In this document: piece after piece, positions 38,877 to 48,204 of the stretch | Layout of the letters: each line of letters begins with the position of its first letter | Numbering within the stretch: the stretch's first letter is position 1 | Source: Paenibacillus daejeonensis DSM 15491 | GTDB taxonomy: Bacteria > Bacillota > Bacilli > Paenibacillales > Paenibacillaceae | Assembly: GCF_000378385.1 (NCBI RefSeq) | Contig: NZ_KB899659.1 | Coordinates: 1,081,418-1,145,417 of the forward strand | Direction: 5' to 3' | DNA length: 64,000 nt | Notes under the pieces: model-generated | The model's input: the letters and a program-made list of their open reading frames with translations, nothing else | Databases searched by the model: none | Told to the model about the DNA's origin: nothing | Translations under genes and position numbers: made by a program

Positions 38877-40444
38877 CGAATTCCCTCCTTCTGAAGAAGT
38901 GTTAGGGCATGCTGCCCGCTTGGTGCGAGCGTCTGATCAGCAGCCGGTGCAAAGGTCCGTCCGTCCTGTCGCATGAGCAGCTCCGAACTGATGCGCGCAG
39001 ACTCCAGAATGGTCGGTAACCCGCTGCCCGGATGCGTACCTCCGCCGACGAGCCAACAATTCTCGGCATCCTCGAATCGGTTATGGGGCCTGCGGATCAT
39101 CATCTGATCTACGGAGTGAGCGAGATTAAATGCTGCTCCCTTGTACACGTACATGGATTGTTGCCAATCCAGCGGAGTAATGACATGCTCTACCTCAATA
39201 TCCTCTGCTATCCCTCTCATCTCTGGTTCTCGTTCTAGTCGATCAAGCATCTGTTGTCTGACCGCAGCCAATTGCTCGGGACTGCTCCAGTCTGTCTCAC
39301 CTTGCAGATTGGCTACCGGCATCAGCACATAGAGTGCGGTTTTGCCTTCTGGCGCCAAGGTTGGGTCTACAGCTCCCGGATTATGTACATAAATGGAAGC
39401 ATCCTCTGACAATCTGCCTTGCATCATGTCCCTCACATTACTTGCATAATCATCTGCGAACATTACTGTGTGATGCGGCATATCGATCTTGCGCTTTACC
39501 CCGAGATACAGCATATACGTAGAGCAAGAGAGCTTCATCTTCTCCAGCTTTTCAGGGCGGTATTTGCGCAGCTGCTCGGGTCGGAACAGCTTGGTTGCTG
39601 CCGTACCGAAATCGGCATTGATGACAACATGATCAGCCATCACCCGCTCGCCATTGTCCAATTCGACACCAACAGCTTTGCCTTTGCTTGTAATCACGCG
39701 GGCTGCCCCGGTGTTCAAATGAACTTCCCCATTCTGCTCCCGAACAACCTCCGCCATCGCCTCGCACATCCGGTTTACACCGCCAATCGGGTGCCACAGT
39801 CCATAAGCATGCTCAATATAGGACAACATAGTGAAGGTACCTGGACATTCCCATGGCGACATGCCGAGATATTTGGATTGAAAAGCAAAAGCATAACGCA
39901 GACGTTCATCCTTAAAATATTTGGACAGCCTGCCATACACGGTGTCTGTCAAATGCAGTCTTGGTAGCGCCTTCGCAAGATCGCCGCGGATATAATCCGT
40001 CAGTCTGGTGAAAGGGCGCTGCAGTAAAGGCATTACTCGCTCAAACTTGAGGCCTTCTTCCCGCAGATAACGCTGGTAACCGCTCCATTCCCCAGGAAAT
40101 AACTGGTTCATCTGCTGTTCCATTCGGGACTTGTCACGAGTTGGTTCAAACTTCACATCGCCAAATTGCAGACGATAAAGCGGGTCTACTTCAACCATAT
40201 GGAGATAATCATGCAGGGATCTTCCGACAGAACGGAACAATCCTTCGATAATTTGGGGCATCATCATAAATGTAGGTCCGCGGTCAAATAAGTATTCTCC
40301 TACCTGCAGACGAGAGGTCCGCCCGCCGACATAGCCCTGTTTTTCAAACACTTGCACGCGATAGCCTTGAGAGGACAGTAGCATTGCGGCCGCCAGACCA
40401 CCAGGCCCAGCCCCGATAATAACAATGTTCTTGCTTGATCCCAT
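38873..40444 (-). CDS. CrtN-type carotenoid desaturase, first gene of the operon
   Basis: A 523-aa FAD-dependent desaturase. The ATG at 40444 is chosen because AGAGG lies 6 nt upstream and the product begins MGSSKNIVIIGAGPGGLAAA; a longer frame to 40489 adds 15 atypical residues. It has LFDRGPTFMMMP and the C-terminal WLVGGGTHPGSGLPTILESA. As promoter-proximal gene it is the best candidate for the main (diapo)phytoene desaturase. The last 40 residues are an extra tail. Confidence 0.9.
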   Translation of the reverse strand: MGSSKNIVIIGAGPGGLAAAMLLSSQGYRVQVFEKQGYVGGRTSRLQVGEYLFDRGPTFMMMPQIIEGLFRSVGRSLHDYLHMVEVDPLYRLQFGDVKFEPTRDKSRMEQQMNQLFPGEWSGYQRYLREEGLKFERVMPLLQRPFTRLTDYIRGDLAKALPRLHLTDTVYGRLSKYFKDERLRYAFAFQSKYLGMSPWECPGTFTMLSYIEHAYGLWHPIGGVNRMCEAMAEVVREQNGEVHLNTGAARVITSKGKAVGVELDNGERVMADHVVINADFGTAATKLFRPEQLRKYRPEKLEKMKLSCSTYMLYLGVKRKIDMPHHTVMFADDYASNVRDMMQGRLSEDASIYVHNPGAVDPTLAPEGKTALYVLMPVANLQGETDWSSPEQLAAVRQQMLDRLEREPEMRGIAEDIEVEHVITPLDWQQSMYVYKGAAFNLAHSVDQMMIRRPHNRFEDAENCWLVGGGTHPGSGLPTILESARISSELLMRQDGRTFAPAADQTLAPSGQHALTLLQKEGIR

Positions 40445-40491
40445 TGGAGTCCTCTCCGATCCTGAAAGATTAGTCAAAAGGTTATACAATC

Positions 40492-40520
40492 ATTATACAC
40501 ACATCGTTATACAGTGTAAA
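40492..40520 (-). promoter_or_regulatory. SigA promoter of the carotenoid operon
   Basis: TTTACA (40520-40515), 17 bp and TATAAT (40497-40492), a near-perfect consensus promoter. Three copies of TTATACA (plus strand: 40482-40488, 40493-40499, 40507-40513) span the -10, the spacer and the start region. They may be an operator. Confidence 0.8.
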
Positions 40521-40587
40521 ATACTCCATGAGCCGGCGAGAAAATGATCGATAGAATCATCAATTTGAAATTTACAATCAATTTAAT

Positions 40588-40616
40588 TTGAAACTCAATC
40601 ATTTAGGTTCTATAAT
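40588..40616 (+). promoter_or_regulatory. SigA promoter of nagBA
   Basis: TTGAAA (40588-40593), 17-bp spacer, TATAAT (40611-40616). The nagB ATG lies 61 bp further on. Confidence 0.8.
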
Positions 40617-40677
40617 GAAGATAGAAATGACGGTTGGTGGATTTAACTCGCGAATTCTAATAAGGAAGTGATTTGTG

Positions 40678-41436
40678 ATGAACATTACCATATTCGAGTC
40701 CAATGAAGCGTTAGACAGACAAGCGGCTGAACTGATTGCCCGAACCATAACTGAACGGCCAGATGCCGTGCTTGGCCTTGCTACAGGATCAACGCCAATT
40801 GGCGTTTACCGCGCCTTGATTTCTTTATCGGCTGAGCAACGCCTTTCCTTTGCTGATGTGACGACGTATAATTTAGATGAATATGTTGGCTTGCCTCCTG
40901 CACATGATCAGAGCTACGCTTACTATATGAAACAGCATCTGTTCGATCATATTGACATTCCACTGGCTCAAACCCATCTCCCTGATGGCATGGCGCAAGA
41001 CTTGGCAGCAGAATGCGTCAGGTATGATCAGATGCTGGAGAACCAACCCATTGATTTACAGCTGCTCGGGGTGGGACATAACGGACATATCGGATTTAAT
41101 GAGCCTGCGGGGCAACTTGTTGGGGGAACCCATCTTGCTGAGCTAGAGCCCGCTACGCGTGCGGCCAACGCCAGATTCTTTGAACGTGAAGAACTCGTGC
41201 CCCAGCAGGCGATCACTATGGGGGTTGCTTCGATTCTAAAAGCCAAGCATATCCTGCTGGTTGCCCGTGGGGCTGACAAGGCTGAGATCATCCAGCAAGC
41301 CCTCTGTGGACCGATTACAACTGCCATTCCTGCTTCGTTGCTGCAGCTGCATGCCAATGTCACCGTCCTGTTGGACAAAGATGCCGGAAAGGATTTGATG
41401 CAACATGACTCGTCCCTACACTTGGTCCATTCATAA
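40678..41436 (+). CDS. nagB: Glucosamine-6-phosphate deaminase
   Basis: Turns glucosamine-6-phosphate into fructose-6-phosphate and ammonia in amino-sugar use. The 252-aa protein has LGLATGSTPIGVYRAL, YNLDEYVGL and LGVGHNGHIGFNEPA. I take the ATG at 40678, with AAGGAAGTGA upstream, over the adjoining GTG at 40675. nagA begins 32 nt before its stop, so the pair is co-translated. In B. subtilis nagA precedes nagB; here the order is reversed. Confidence 0.95.
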   Translation: MNITIFESNEALDRQAAELIARTITERPDAVLGLATGSTPIGVYRALISLSAEQRLSFADVTTYNLDEYVGLPPAHDQSYAYYMKQHLFDHIDIPLAQTHLPDGMAQDLAAECVRYDQMLENQPIDLQLLGVGHNGHIGFNEPAGQLVGGTHLAELEPATRAANARFFEREELVPQQAITMGVASILKAKHILLVARGADKAEIIQQALCGPITTAIPASLLQLHANVTVLLDKDAGKDLMQHDSSLHLVHS

Positions 41437-42574
41437 CGTTCACCTTGTTTTGGAAGATGAAATTGTCCATGGCACGGTTCACTGCGTCGATGGTCTGATT
41501 CAGATGAACCGGACCGAAGCCGAGGCACTGCCTGCTTCCGACAGTCCGATGTCCATTGATGGCGAGAGAGGATATCTGCTTCCCGGCTTCATTGATATGC
41601 ACGTACATGGGGGCTACGGAAGTGATTTTATGGACGCTAATAGCGACGCTTACGATGCTATCAGCCGCTTCCATGCTGGTCACGGTACCACGGGTATGCT
41701 GGCAACAACGATGACCGCGCCCCACTCGGATATCGAGGCGGTGCTGTCCAGCGTCGCCAGCTATCAAGCCCGTACAATGCCCTATGCTCAGCTGCTCGGC
41801 GTTCATCTCGAAGGCCCTTTCATATCGCCGAGCTGGCCCGGGGCACAGAACCCAGATTATATTGTTTCACCACAAATGAATTGGTTGAAACAGTGGGAAT
41901 CGCAATTTCCGGGGCTGATTCGTCAACTGACACTCGCTCCAGAGTCGGATGCTGCCGATGAGATGATTGCATGGCTGTCTGCCCAAGGTATAATCGCAGC
42001 GGCGGGACACACCGATGCCTCCTACGAGCAGATCATCCATGCCGTCAGCCAGGGACTGACACAAGCGGTTCATACTTATAATGCCATGACACCGCTGCAT
42101 CACCGCAAGCCCGGAACTGTCGGAGCCGTGCTTACCGAGGATGCCATTTGCGCAGAGCTGATAGCTGATGGACACCATGTCCATCCAGCAGCCATTCGTC
42201 TGCTTGTTCGGGCCAAGCCGGCTGAACAGCTTGTCCTCATTACGGATGCCATGTCGGCTGCCGGCCTCGGTAACGGCAGCTATGAATTGGGCGGCTTGGG
42301 CGTTGATGTCCAAGACGGCGTTGCACGTCTCCAGGAGGGCGGAAGCTTGGCAGGCAGTACATTGACTATGATTGAAGCGGTACGATTCATGCGCAAGCAT
42401 ACGGAGCTGACCTTGCCAGAAGTCACTAAGCTTGCCAGCCTCAATCCCGCCCGTCGACTGGGCCTTGATCGTCATACCGGCAGCATAGCTGACGGCAAGC
42501 AGGCCGATCTCGTCTGGTGCGATGAGCAATTGAACGTTCGCCAGACCTGGATTAAAGGTCGAAGTGTAATCTAA
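41405..42574 (+). CDS. nagA: N-acetylglucosamine-6-phosphate deacetylase
   Basis: Amidohydrolase that removes acetate from GlcNAc-6-phosphate to feed NagB. The 389-aa protein shows the metal motif GFIDMHVHGGYG, the HLEGPFISP motif, the AAGHTDASY segment and the catalytic aspartate in LITDAMSAAGL. It overlaps nagB by 32 nt and ends at its own terminator. No GlcNAc transporter lies beside it. Confidence 0.95.
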   Translation: MTRPYTWSIHNVHLVLEDEIVHGTVHCVDGLIQMNRTEAEALPASDSPMSIDGERGYLLPGFIDMHVHGGYGSDFMDANSDAYDAISRFHAGHGTTGMLATTMTAPHSDIEAVLSSVASYQARTMPYAQLLGVHLEGPFISPSWPGAQNPDYIVSPQMNWLKQWESQFPGLIRQLTLAPESDAADEMIAWLSAQGIIAAAGHTDASYEQIIHAVSQGLTQAVHTYNAMTPLHHRKPGTVGAVLTEDAICAELIADGHHVHPAAIRLLVRAKPAEQLVLITDAMSAAGLGNGSYELGGLGVDVQDGVARLQEGGSLAGSTLTMIEAVRFMRKHTELTLPEVTKLASLNPARRLGLDRHTGSIADGKQADLVWCDEQLNVRQTWIKGRSVI

Positions 42575-42593
42575 TATTGTTTCTTCCTCATGG

Positions 42594-42619
42594 GACGCCC
42601 TGCTCAAGGGCGTTTTTTT
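42594..42619 (+). terminator. Terminator of nagBA
   Basis: CGCCCT pairs with AGGGCG around GCTCA, followed by TTTTTTT. Confidence 0.9.
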
Positions 42620-42638
42620 CATACCTATGCCCAAACAT

Positions 42639-42670
42639 CAAAAAACATGCCCTCAAAAAAGGACATGTTT
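42639..42670 (-). terminator. Terminator of the deoR-family gene
   Basis: On the minus strand AAACATGTCC pairs with GGCATGTTT and is followed by TTTG. It touches the stop codon of the regulator gene and faces the nagBA terminator. Confidence 0.75.
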
Positions 42671-43454
42671 AGGAATCAGCTACATATATTCGGGCCCCAC
42701 GCTCTTGCGCATAAGCCGCTAATGGTCCCGTCAGCGGAGCATCGGTAATGAATGCCTGTACATCTTGCAGGGAAGCAATTGAGAAGAGTGAAGTCTTCCC
42801 GACCTTTGTGTGGTCGAATACAGCGTACGTTTCTTGCGCCCGCGTCATTAACGCTTTGGCGATTTGTGCCTCCTGCTCTGAATAGGAAGAAATGCCTCCG
42901 TCAATTGAAATGCCATCGACGCCAATGAACATCTTTCCGATATGCAGATGAGCAACCATCGCTTCGCCCAGCGGACCGCACAGTTCAAAACTGTTATGCC
43001 TCATAATGCCGCCCGTGACAACGACCTGGATCGCGCTGCCCGCCAGCTCCATTGCCACATTGACAGCATTGGTAACAACGGTGATGCCTTTGCGCGATTT
43101 GAGCAGCTTGGCCAGCAGATAATTGGTCGTGCCGCCGGACAGTCCGATGACATCGCCTTCCTCAATTAGAGCTGCTGCCTGCTCTGCAATGCGTTCTTTT
43201 TCCAGATACGATAGCCCCTTCTTCTCCTCAAAAGGCAGATCGCGGACACTATTCAAGCCATCATACATGGCACCGCCGATCGTGCGGATCAGCGGCTCCG
43301 TCTTCTCCATCATCTCAAGGTCGCGACGCGCTGTCGCTTCTGAAATTTCCAGCCGTTCTACAAGCTCTTGAATGGTTATCCGGCCTTGCTGCTTGAGCAG
43401 CAGCATAATCTCCGCACGCCGCCGCTCGCCCTTGGAAGGTTGAGAGACTGGCAT
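42669..43454 (-). CDS. DeoR-family sugar-phosphate-responsive repressor
   Basis: A 261-aa regulator. The N-terminal winged helix contains ITIQELVERLEISEATARRD (about residues 23-42), and the C-terminal DeoRC domain has GDVIGLSGGTTNYLLAKLL and GVDGISIDGG. Members bind a phosphorylated sugar to release DNA. The ATG at 43454 starts just after the kinase stop; the frame to 43637 runs through the kinase gene and is rejected. Lying behind a PfkB sugar kinase, it probably controls that unit. Confidence 0.88.
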   Translation of the reverse strand: MPVSQPSKGERRRAEIMLLLKQQGRITIQELVERLEISEATARRDLEMMEKTEPLIRTIGGAMYDGLNSVRDLPFEEKKGLSYLEKERIAEQAAALIEEGDVIGLSGGTTNYLLAKLLKSRKGITVVTNAVNVAMELAGSAIQVVVTGGIMRHNSFELCGPLGEAMVAHLHIGKMFIGVDGISIDGGISSYSEQEAQIAKALMTRAQETYAVFDHTKVGKTSLFSIASLQDVQAFITDAPLTGPLAAYAQERGARIYVADS

Positions 43455-43455
43455 C

Positions 43456-44415
43456 TTACCGTTCCACCCATGCATGTCCGAGCAAACGCTGCTCCACGGC
43501 TTTCCATACTGGCAGCGCTTCCCAGTCTCCTCGGCTCTGGACGACCAGGGACCCGTTAATGCTGGCCAGTTGAACGGCTTCCTTTGTGCTTTTGCCTTTG
43601 AGAATGCCAGCCAGAAAGCCTGCGCAGAAGCCATCACCAGCGCCTACTGTATCCACCACCGTATCCGCGGGGTAGAAAGGCACCTCCGTGATGCTGCCGT
43701 TTTCAACAATCAGCGTCTTTTCCCCATAGCCCTTGATGATGACTGTTGCTTGCAGCTGCTTGACGCGGTTCAGAATAGCATCCGCATCCTCGGTATCATA
43801 TAGCAGCTGCAACTCATCCCAGCCTGGCAGAAAATAATCGGCCTGCTCGCTTAGCGGCAACAACACCTCACGGGCCTCCTCCACCGACCAGAGCTTGAGA
43901 CGAAGATTCGGGTCAAAGCAGACCTTAACTCCTGCCTCACGGGCCGTCTTGACGGCATCCTGCACGGTCTGACGGCACGATTCGCTCAGGGCTGTCGTGA
44001 TGCCAGTAACATGAAGAATCTTGCTTCCTTGTATGTAAGCGGCATCGAGATCCTGAGGCTGCATACGGCTTGCCGCAGAATTCTTGCGGTAATAATGTAC
44101 TGCCACCCGTCCGGCCACCTGCTCGCGGAACATTAATCCCGTCGTTTCTCCCTCAGCTTGCCGGGAACGGGACACATCCACGCCTTCGCCACGCAGCGTT
44201 TTGGTAATCGTGGCTCCGAATGGATCATCGCCTAGCCGTCCAAACCAACCGACGGAGCAGCCCAGTCTGGCAGCGCCGATGGCGACATTGCTCTCCGCGC
44301 CGCCGAAGCCCTGCTGCAATACCGGGCTTCGCTCCAGGCTGCGGTGATCGTCAGTCGGCATGAAGAGTGCCATTGTTTCGCCAAACGTAATCAAATCCGG
44401 TGAAGCTTCTCCCAT
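43456..44415 (-). CDS. PfkB-family sugar kinase, probably 2-keto-3-deoxygluconate kinase
   Basis: A 319-aa ribokinase-fold enzyme. It has FGGAESNVAIGAARLG near residue 35 and the ATP/catalytic signature DTVGAGDGFCAGFLAG near residue 250. The substrate is not certain; overall form (GETMALFMP at the start, RVAVHYYRKNSAASRM) fits KdgK of the Entner-Doudoroff or pectin routes, but no aldolase or isomerase gene is beside it. It forms a two-gene unit with the DeoR regulator. Confidence 0.85.
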   Translation of the reverse strand: MGEASPDLITFGETMALFMPTDDHRSLERSPVLQQGFGGAESNVAIGAARLGCSVGWFGRLGDDPFGATITKTLRGEGVDVSRSRQAEGETTGLMFREQVAGRVAVHYYRKNSAASRMQPQDLDAAYIQGSKILHVTGITTALSESCRQTVQDAVKTAREAGVKVCFDPNLRLKLWSVEEAREVLLPLSEQADYFLPGWDELQLLYDTEDADAILNRVKQLQATVIIKGYGEKTLIVENGSITEVPFYPADTVVDTVGAGDGFCAGFLAGILKGKSTKEAVQLASINGSLVVQSRGDWEALPVWKAVEQRLLGHAWVER

Positions 44416-44446
44416 GATAAACCCTCCTAGAATAGGCTTGTCTAAC

Positions 44447-44872
44447 TTAACGATAGACAGGATATTTCATCATGTACACAATCACTAGATACAGCACGAG
44501 CACAATAAAGCTCATGGTGCGTGCTTTGCGAATATGGCCGCTAGCGCTCTGTCCACCTTGAATAGCTACGGCAATGCGCTTCAATGGTCCGGTCATAATG
44601 CCGGCAACAGCAGCGATAGCAAGGAACAACAGAATGACCAGTACGATCCAGACTACGGCATATTCGGCTTGCGAAATCAGGTAGCCTCCGGTAAGGAAAG
44701 ACAGAATCAAAAAATACTGTGCAATTCGGTTGCCGCTCACCAAGCCTTCAGACAATCCGCTCTGGCCCTCTCCCGCGAGCCGCGAAGCGCGGCCGACGAG
44801 GAATGGCAGCACCAGGTAGAAGCCAAGCCCGGCAGCACCAATCACGTGTAAAAAGATGACAAAGTTAACCAT
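44447..44872 (-). CDS. Small four-helix membrane protein
   Basis: A 141-aa integral membrane protein, starting MVNFVIFLHVIGAAGLGFYL with GGAGG 6 nt upstream; the frame to 44890 is less likely. It has four hydrophobic segments near residues 3-24, 48-65, 70-93 and 118-137, with one His early in helix 1. The shape resembles the DUF2269 group of predicted membrane proteins. Function unknown. A 14-bp palindrome with a TATACT -10 lies upstream. Confidence 0.78.
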   Translation of the reverse strand: MVNFVIFLHVIGAAGLGFYLVLPFLVGRASRLAGEGQSGLSEGLVSGNRIAQYFLILSFLTGGYLISQAEYAVVWIVLVILLFLAIAAVAGIMTGPLKRIAVAIQGGQSASGHIRKARTMSFIVLVLYLVIVYMMKYPVYR

Positions 44873-44900
44873 GTGAATCCTCCATTTCATTAATGACTAC

Positions 44901-44919
44901 CCTTTAGTATACTAAAAGG
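44901..44919 (-). promoter_or_regulatory. Palindromic promoter/operator before the small membrane protein
   Basis: TTTAGTATACTAAA at 44903-44916 is a perfect 14-bp palindrome with flanking CC and AGG that nearly extend it. TATACT within it may be the -10 element, so a dimeric repressor binding here would block the promoter. Confidence 0.45.
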
Positions 44920-44951
44920 CTGGACTAAACACAAAGAATCCTGGATGAAAA

Positions 44952-47096
44952 TCAGCGAATGTCATGCTTGCACATAACCCCATGAATCGCGAAATAAGTA
45001 ACCTCGGCCGGAAGTGCATCCTTGATTGGCTTCAGCTTATCTATCCCTTGCTCCTCTATGGCTTGCAGTATCAATTCTTCCTGACCCTCCGGTATGATGG
45101 ATGGCCAATCCACGGCCTCTCCTTCTCCGGCAGCCCGAATGATATGACCTTCAATCGTAACCTTGCCCATACCTCGCAGCTCGGAGATCTCCTTCACGGT
45201 ATGCCCCGCCTGAAACAAAGCCATGGACACCAGATGGCTTGGCTGATCTTCCGTGCCTTCGAGCGTCTCTCGCTGCGTTCTGGATGACTGATCCTTGCCC
45301 GCCGGATGGTCGGCGGCGCCGGCATGCGCGCGAATCACCTCGATGATTTCATCGCCATATTTTTGCGCTTTGGCGCTCCCCACACCTTTGATGCTAAGCA
45401 GCTCTTCATGCGACTGCGGCTTGGCATCCGCCATTTCGCGGAGTGTGGCATCAAAGAACAAAATAAACGGCGGTACATTCTCTCGTGCTGCGGCTTCCTT
45501 GCGCCAGCCACGCAGAGCTTCGAACAAGGGAGAGCTGGCAGCCGACACAGAAGTGGAAGCCCTGCGCTTGATCTCCTTGCGTTTTTGAAATACTTGCTCT
45601 TTGCCCTCCAAGACGGGCAGCGCACGAGCAGTAATGGAAACCGTCGGATAGGCACCATCACTAACACGCATATAGCCTTCGGCGACCAGCCAATACAACC
45701 ATTCTGTGATCTCTTTTTCCGCCCAATCGCGGAACAAACCATAGGTTGTCAGCCGATCGAGTCCCATTTCCAGAATGCGTTTGTCGCGTGAGCCCTTCAA
45801 TACCTTTGCTACCATCGTCAATCCGAAGCGCCCTTTCATCCGACCTGCGCAGGAGAGTGCTTTTTGGGCATCCGCCGTCATGTCAGTAGCCACAGTATCA
45901 TCAAGACAACTGCTGCATCGTCCACAAGCCGCTACATCCGCTTCGCCGAAATATTCCACAATGTACTGCTGCAGGCAACGTTCGGTCCGGCTGTAATTCA
46001 TCATGGTGTAGAGCTTGCTCATTTGAATGGCCCGTCGATCATCATCGCCTGTCCCTTGTTCAATCAGAAAACGCTGAACCTGCACGTCCTGCGGACTGAA
46101 CAACAGCACGCATTCACTATCGTCCCCATCGCGACCCGCACGGCCTGCCTCCTGGTAATACGATTCGATATCACCTGGCATCTGCCAATGGATGACGAAG
46201 CGAACATTAGGCTTATCGATCCCCATGCCAAAAGCATTGGTTGCAACCATCACCCGCACGTCATCAAAGCGGAATTGTTCCTGCGCCTGCATCCGTTCCT
46301 CATCGGCAAGTCCACCGTGATATTTGGCTACTGATATGCCTTGCTTCTGCAGATCATCGCAGACCTGCTCCACTTCTTTGCGAGTGGCCGCGTAGATGAT
46401 CCCTGACTGATCTGGCCGTTCCGCCAAAAAGCTGCGCACAAACCTGCGTTTGTCGACGCCGCCCGCTACAGACAATGCCAGATTGCTGCGGGCAAAGCCC
46501 GTCACAAATACATTCGGCGAACGCAGCGCCAACATTTCCGAGATGTCCCGGGCAACCTCACGAGTGGCTGTTGCCGTGAAGCCTGCTACCAGCGGACGGT
46601 CTGCCAGCCTCGAAATCCAACCAGCCAACTGTCTATAGCTCGGTCTGAAATCATGTCCCCATTGTGAAACACAGTGGGCCTCGTCTATGGCAATCAGAGG
46701 AATGGACATCTGCTCCATCAGCGAGCTGAACATGGGTGCATCCAACCGCTCAGGCGCAATATAGAGCAGCTTGTACTCTCCTTGAGCCGCACCGCGCAGG
46801 ACGGTCCGGTATTCCGCAGCACCCAGCGAGCTATTGAGAAAAGCTGCCGGAATGCCTAACCGATTCAAGGCGTCCACCTGATCCTTCATCAAGGAAATCA
46901 GCGGCGAAATGACAATGGTGGTACCTTCCAGCAGTAACGCTGGAATCTGATAACAGATGGACTTGCCTCCGCCGGTCGGCAGAATTGCCAGGGTATCGCG
47001 CCCTTCAAGCAAGCCCGTGATGATATCTGCTTGCCCCGGCCGAAATTCGTCAAATCCATAGACGCGTTTCAGCAAGGCGCGAGCTTCTTCCAGCAT
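44952..47096 (-). CDS. recQ: ATP-dependent DNA helicase RecQ
   Basis: 3'-5' DNA helicase for recombination and fork repair. The 714-aa protein has Walker A ILPTGGGKSICYQIP, the DEAH-type box IDEAHCVSQWGHDF, motif VI (YYQEAGRAGRDGD), four zinc-binding cysteines (RCLQQYIV, then CGRCSSCLDD) and an HRDC domain near residues 520-600 (LLSIKGVGSAKAQKYG). After it comes a C-terminal helix-turn-helix region (HTVKEISELRGMGKVTIEGH) often found in Gram-positive RecQ. Single-gene unit. Confidence 0.96.
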   Translation of the reverse strand: MLEEARALLKRVYGFDEFRPGQADIITGLLEGRDTLAILPTGGGKSICYQIPALLLEGTTIVISPLISLMKDQVDALNRLGIPAAFLNSSLGAAEYRTVLRGAAQGEYKLLYIAPERLDAPMFSSLMEQMSIPLIAIDEAHCVSQWGHDFRPSYRQLAGWISRLADRPLVAGFTATATREVARDISEMLALRSPNVFVTGFARSNLALSVAGGVDKRRFVRSFLAERPDQSGIIYAATRKEVEQVCDDLQKQGISVAKYHGGLADEERMQAQEQFRFDDVRVMVATNAFGMGIDKPNVRFVIHWQMPGDIESYYQEAGRAGRDGDDSECVLLFSPQDVQVQRFLIEQGTGDDDRRAIQMSKLYTMMNYSRTERCLQQYIVEYFGEADVAACGRCSSCLDDTVATDMTADAQKALSCAGRMKGRFGLTMVAKVLKGSRDKRILEMGLDRLTTYGLFRDWAEKEITEWLYWLVAEGYMRVSDGAYPTVSITARALPVLEGKEQVFQKRKEIKRRASTSVSAASSPLFEALRGWRKEAAARENVPPFILFFDATLREMADAKPQSHEELLSIKGVGSAKAQKYGDEIIEVIRAHAGAADHPAGKDQSSRTQRETLEGTEDQPSHLVSMALFQAGHTVKEISELRGMGKVTIEGHIIRAAGEGEAVDWPSIIPEGQEELILQAIEEQGIDKLKPIKDALPAEVTYFAIHGVMCKHDIR

Positions 47097-47119
47097 ACTT
47101 GTGTCCTCCTTCTCTAAAC

Positions 47120-47158
47120 ACTCGGAGACCCTGGCCGCGAAGTCAGGGTCTCCCGAGT
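47120..47158 (-). terminator. Terminator of the citZ-icd-mdh operon
   Basis: ACTCGGAGACCCTG pairs with CAGGGTCTCCCGAGT (one bulge), a 14-bp stem. Only GTTTAGAG follows on the minus strand, a weak U-tract, but the stem is long. Confidence 0.65.
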
Positions 47159-47195
47159 TAAACCACTATAGAATTGCATCGCCGCGTAACAGCGA

Positions 47196-48137
47196 CTAGC
47201 CGGTAATAATCTGTATGACCTTGCGGACAGAATCGGCAGATACATCGAGGGCCGCCTTTTCCTCTGCAGTCAAATCCAGCTCAAAGACCCGCTCGATCCC
47301 GTCCGCGCCAAGAATAACCGGTACGCCCATGAACAACTGATCGTAGCCGTATTCTCCCTCCAGAAGAGCAATGACCGGAATAATCCGTTTCTTGTCCTTC
47401 AGAATCGCTTCGGCCATCTGGACAAGCGAAGCGGCTGGCGCATAATAGGCGCTGCCATTGCCAAGCAGGCTGACGATTTCCCCTCCTCCGGTGCGGGTGC
47501 GAGCTACAATGGCCTCGATCCGCTCTGGAGAAATCAATGTATCAATGGGGATCCCACCCACACTGGAGTAGCGCACGAGCGGCACCATATCGTCGCCATG
47601 TCCACCCAACACAAATCCCCGCACATCCTCAACGGAAACGTTGAGCTCTTGTGCGATAAAGGTACAGTAGCGAGCCGTATCAAGTACGCCAGATTGACCG
47701 ATAACCCGATTCTTTGGAAAACCAAGTGTTTCAAAAGCCACATAGGTCATGGCGTCCACCGGATTGCTCAGAATAATTACCGTCGCATCCGGACTTGTCG
47801 CTTTGACTTGCTCGCATACCGATCGGACAATGCCTGCATTTGTATTCACGAGGTCGTCCCGGCTCATGCCAGGCTTGCGGGCGATACCGGCCGTAATGAT
47901 GACGATATCTGAGTCCCTGGTATCCTCGTAATTGGAGGTTCCGGTAATCTTGGCGTCTACTCCCTGGACAGGGGTAGATTCCATCATATCCAGCGCCTTG
48001 CCTTTGGTCGGGTTCTCCAGTTGCGGAATATCGACCAGTACGACGTCACCGAGTTCTTTTTGAGCCAGCATCAGCGCAGTCGTCGCACCCGTAAACCCTG
48101 CCCCGACTACCGTAATTTTGTTACGCTTGATTCCCAT
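47196..48137 (-). CDS. mdh: Malate dehydrogenase
   Basis: NAD-dependent TCA enzyme, of the lactate-dehydrogenase-like type found in Bacillus. The 313-aa protein opens with [20 protein letters not shown], has [17 protein letters not shown], the catalytic arginine and aspartate in [15 protein letters not shown] and the histidine in [12 protein letters not shown]. It is the third gene of citZ-icd-mdh, with a 125-bp gap after icd that contains a hairpin. Confidence 0.96.
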   Translation of the reverse strand: MGIKRNKITVVGAGFTGATTALMLAQKELGDVVLVDIPQLENPTKGKALDMMESTPVQGVDAKITGTSNYEDTRDSDIVIITAGIARKPGMSRDDLVNTNAGIVRSVCEQVKATSPDATVIILSNPVDAMTYVAFETLGFPKNRVIGQSGVLDTARYCTFIAQELNVSVEDVRGFVLGGHGDDMVPLVRYSSVGGIPIDTLISPERIEAIVARTRTGGGEIVSLLGNGSAYYAPAASLVQMAEAILKDKKRIIPVIALLEGEYGYDQLFMGVPVILGADGIERVFELDLTAEEKAALDVSADSVRKVIQIITG

Positions 48138-48204
48138 GCTTCTGATCTACCTCCTTCATGGATTCCGACCCTGCACAGCAAAAACAACCGAAATTGGAGA
48201 AAGA

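Noticed and set aside
42669-43637. Long start for the DeoR-family regulator (322 codons)
   Set aside because: The extra 61 codons lie inside the kinase gene in another frame; the ATG at 43454 gives a normal DeoR N-terminus.
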